NCBI RefSeq assembly: GCF_029909975.1
Contig: NZ_CP094516.1
Coordinates: forward strand, 3,038,001-3,102,000
Length of the DNA: 64,000 nucleotides
Reading direction: 5' to 3'
Source of the DNA: Bradyrhizobium sp. ISRA430
Lineage (GTDB): Bacteria; Pseudomonadota; Alphaproteobacteria; Rhizobiales; Xanthobacteraceae
Shown here: positions 63,229 to 64,000 of the stretch, piece after piece
How the letters are laid out: the number at the start of each line of letters is the position of its first letter
Numbering within the stretch: position 1 is the stretch's first letter
Made by a program: the position numbers and the translations under genes
The notes under the pieces: generated by a model
Told to the model about the DNA's origin: nothing
Databases searched by the model: none
What the model saw: the letters and a program-made list of their open reading frames with translations, nothing else

Positions 63229-64000
63229 GCGGCAACCGTCGGCGCCGTCTGGCGCCGGGCGCGGGCATAGAGCGCCGCCACCGCGCAGGATGCCATCCGC
63301 GCGCGCGGTGAATCCGCGCGCGAGGTCAGGACGACCGGCACCCTCGCGCCAAGCACGATGCCGGCGCTATCCGCCTTGGCGAAATAGGCGAGGTTCTTGG
63401 CGAGCATGTTGCCGGATTCGAGATCCGGAACGACCAGGATCTGCGCACGGCCGGCGACCTCGGAGGCGATGCCCTTGATCCGCGCCGCTTCCATGTCGAT
63501 GGCATTGTCGAAGGCCAAGGGACCGTCGAGCACGCCGCCGGTGATCTGCCCACGATCAGCCATCTTGCAGAGGGCTGCGGCTTCGATCGTCGAGGGGATT
63601 TTCGAGGTCACCGTCTCGACCGCCGACAGAATCGCAACGCGCGGCGTCTTGCCAAAGCCGGCCTGATTGTAGAGATCGATCGCGTTCTGGATGATGTCGC
63701 GTTTGGCGTCCAGATCCGGAAAAATGTTGATGGCGGCGTCCGTCACGAAGATGGTCTCGGCGTAGGCCGGCACGTCCATGACGAAGACATGGCTGATGCG
63801 CCGGTCAGTGCGCAGGCCGCCGACCTTGGCGGTCACGGCGCGCATCAGCTCGTCTGTGTGCAGGCTGCCCTTCATCAGCAGCTCGCCCCTGGCAGCATGA
63901 ATCAGTTCGACGCCCTTCGCGGCTGCCGCCTCACTATGCGGCGCGTCGACGATCTCGAAGCCGGAGACGTCAAGTTCGAATTTAGCAGCCGTGTCCCTGA
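63225..64000 (-). CDS. pta: Phosphate acetyl/butyryltransferase (5' part outside window)
   Basis: The C-terminal ~257 residues of a phosphate acyltransferase, running off the right edge. Visible are [85 protein letters not shown] and [17 protein letters not shown] with the substrate-site Ser. These fit the short Pta/Ptb type, often fused N-terminally to an enoyl-CoA hydratase (MaoC) domain. Whether that fusion exists here is not visible. It converts acyl-CoA to acyl phosphate for AckA. Confidence 0.92.
   Translation of the reverse strand, partial: RDTAAKFELDVSGFEIVDAPHSEAAAAKGVELIHAARGELLMKGSLHTDELMRAVTAKVGGLRTDRRISHVFVMDVPAYAETIFVTDAAINIFPDLDAKRDIIQNAIDLYNQAGFGKTPRVAILSAVETVTSKIPSTIEAAALCKMADRGQITGGVLDGPLAFDNAIDMEAARIKGIASEVAGRAQILVVPDLESGNMLAKNLAYFAKADSAGIVLGARVPVVLTSRADSPRARMASCAVAALYARARRQTAPTVAA

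Overview
The window looks like chromosomal DNA of a Bradyrhizobium-type alphaproteobacterium (Nitrobacteraceae). This rests on high G+C throughout, a plausible Irr-type iron-control element in front of a TonB receptor, several FixK/Fnr-type anaeroboxes, FixJ- and FixK-family regulators, and bradyrhizobial-style gene content. The assignment is inferred from content, not from a marker gene. No rRNA, tRNA or CRISPR array was seen.

Layout. (1) 1-4.9 kb: a polar amino-acid ABC transporter (ATPase cut by the window edge, two permeases, binding protein) behind a class-V aminotransferase, divergent from an IclR regulator. (2) 4.9-8.7 kb: an iron-uptake pair, a TonB-dependent siderophore receptor and a PepSY membrane protein, with an Irr-like box upstream. 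(3) 8.9-11.5 kb: a small secreted ORF coupled to a repeat-rich protein, then the 5' stub of a TonB receptor. (4) 11.6-22.2 kb: histidine utilisation. hutI-hutH-hutU run on the minus strand and hutF-hutC on the plus strand around a perfect 18-bp palindrome, followed by an NMT1/SsuABC-type transporter and an M20-type amidohydrolase. No hutG is present. (5) 22.4-28.7 kb: a hypothetical protein, a catalase-like protein lacking the usual distal His, an AraC regulator, a 22-codon remnant of a short-chain dehydrogenase, a BamA-family protein and a small hypothetical. (6) 28.9-35.7 kb: a tightly overlapped NodT/MacA/MacB-type efflux operon with its own response regulator and sensor kinase. (7) 35.8-38.2 kb: a large membrane-anchored patatin-like protein.

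(8) 38.4-64 kb is the most interesting part. Six 14-bp sites matching TTGAT-N4-ATCAA (four perfect, two with one mismatch) lie 58-133 bp in front of operons. Those operons encode a DUF3300/DUF2950 envelope pair, a YiaW/YiaV-like HlyD system with a secreted protein and an unusual sensor kinase, a hypothetical protein with PPK2 polyphosphate kinase, a 50-codon ORF with a glycine-rich secreted protein, a SulP transporter, a hydrolase/IalB pair, a K+ channel, and AtoDA CoA-transferase. The same region encodes a single-domain receiver, a FixJ-type regulator and a FixK/Crp-type regulator, and ends with an overlapping pta-ackA-fabI operon. I read this as a low-oxygen (FixK-controlled) energy and envelope island. 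It is interrupted by an IS110-family element, a CadC-like TPR regulator and a Bug-protein/O-methyltransferase pair.

Many neighbouring genes overlap by ATGA or GTGA, so translational coupling was used repeatedly to set starts. Starts given as GTG or TTG are choices made from ribosome-binding sites and are less certain than the stop positions.
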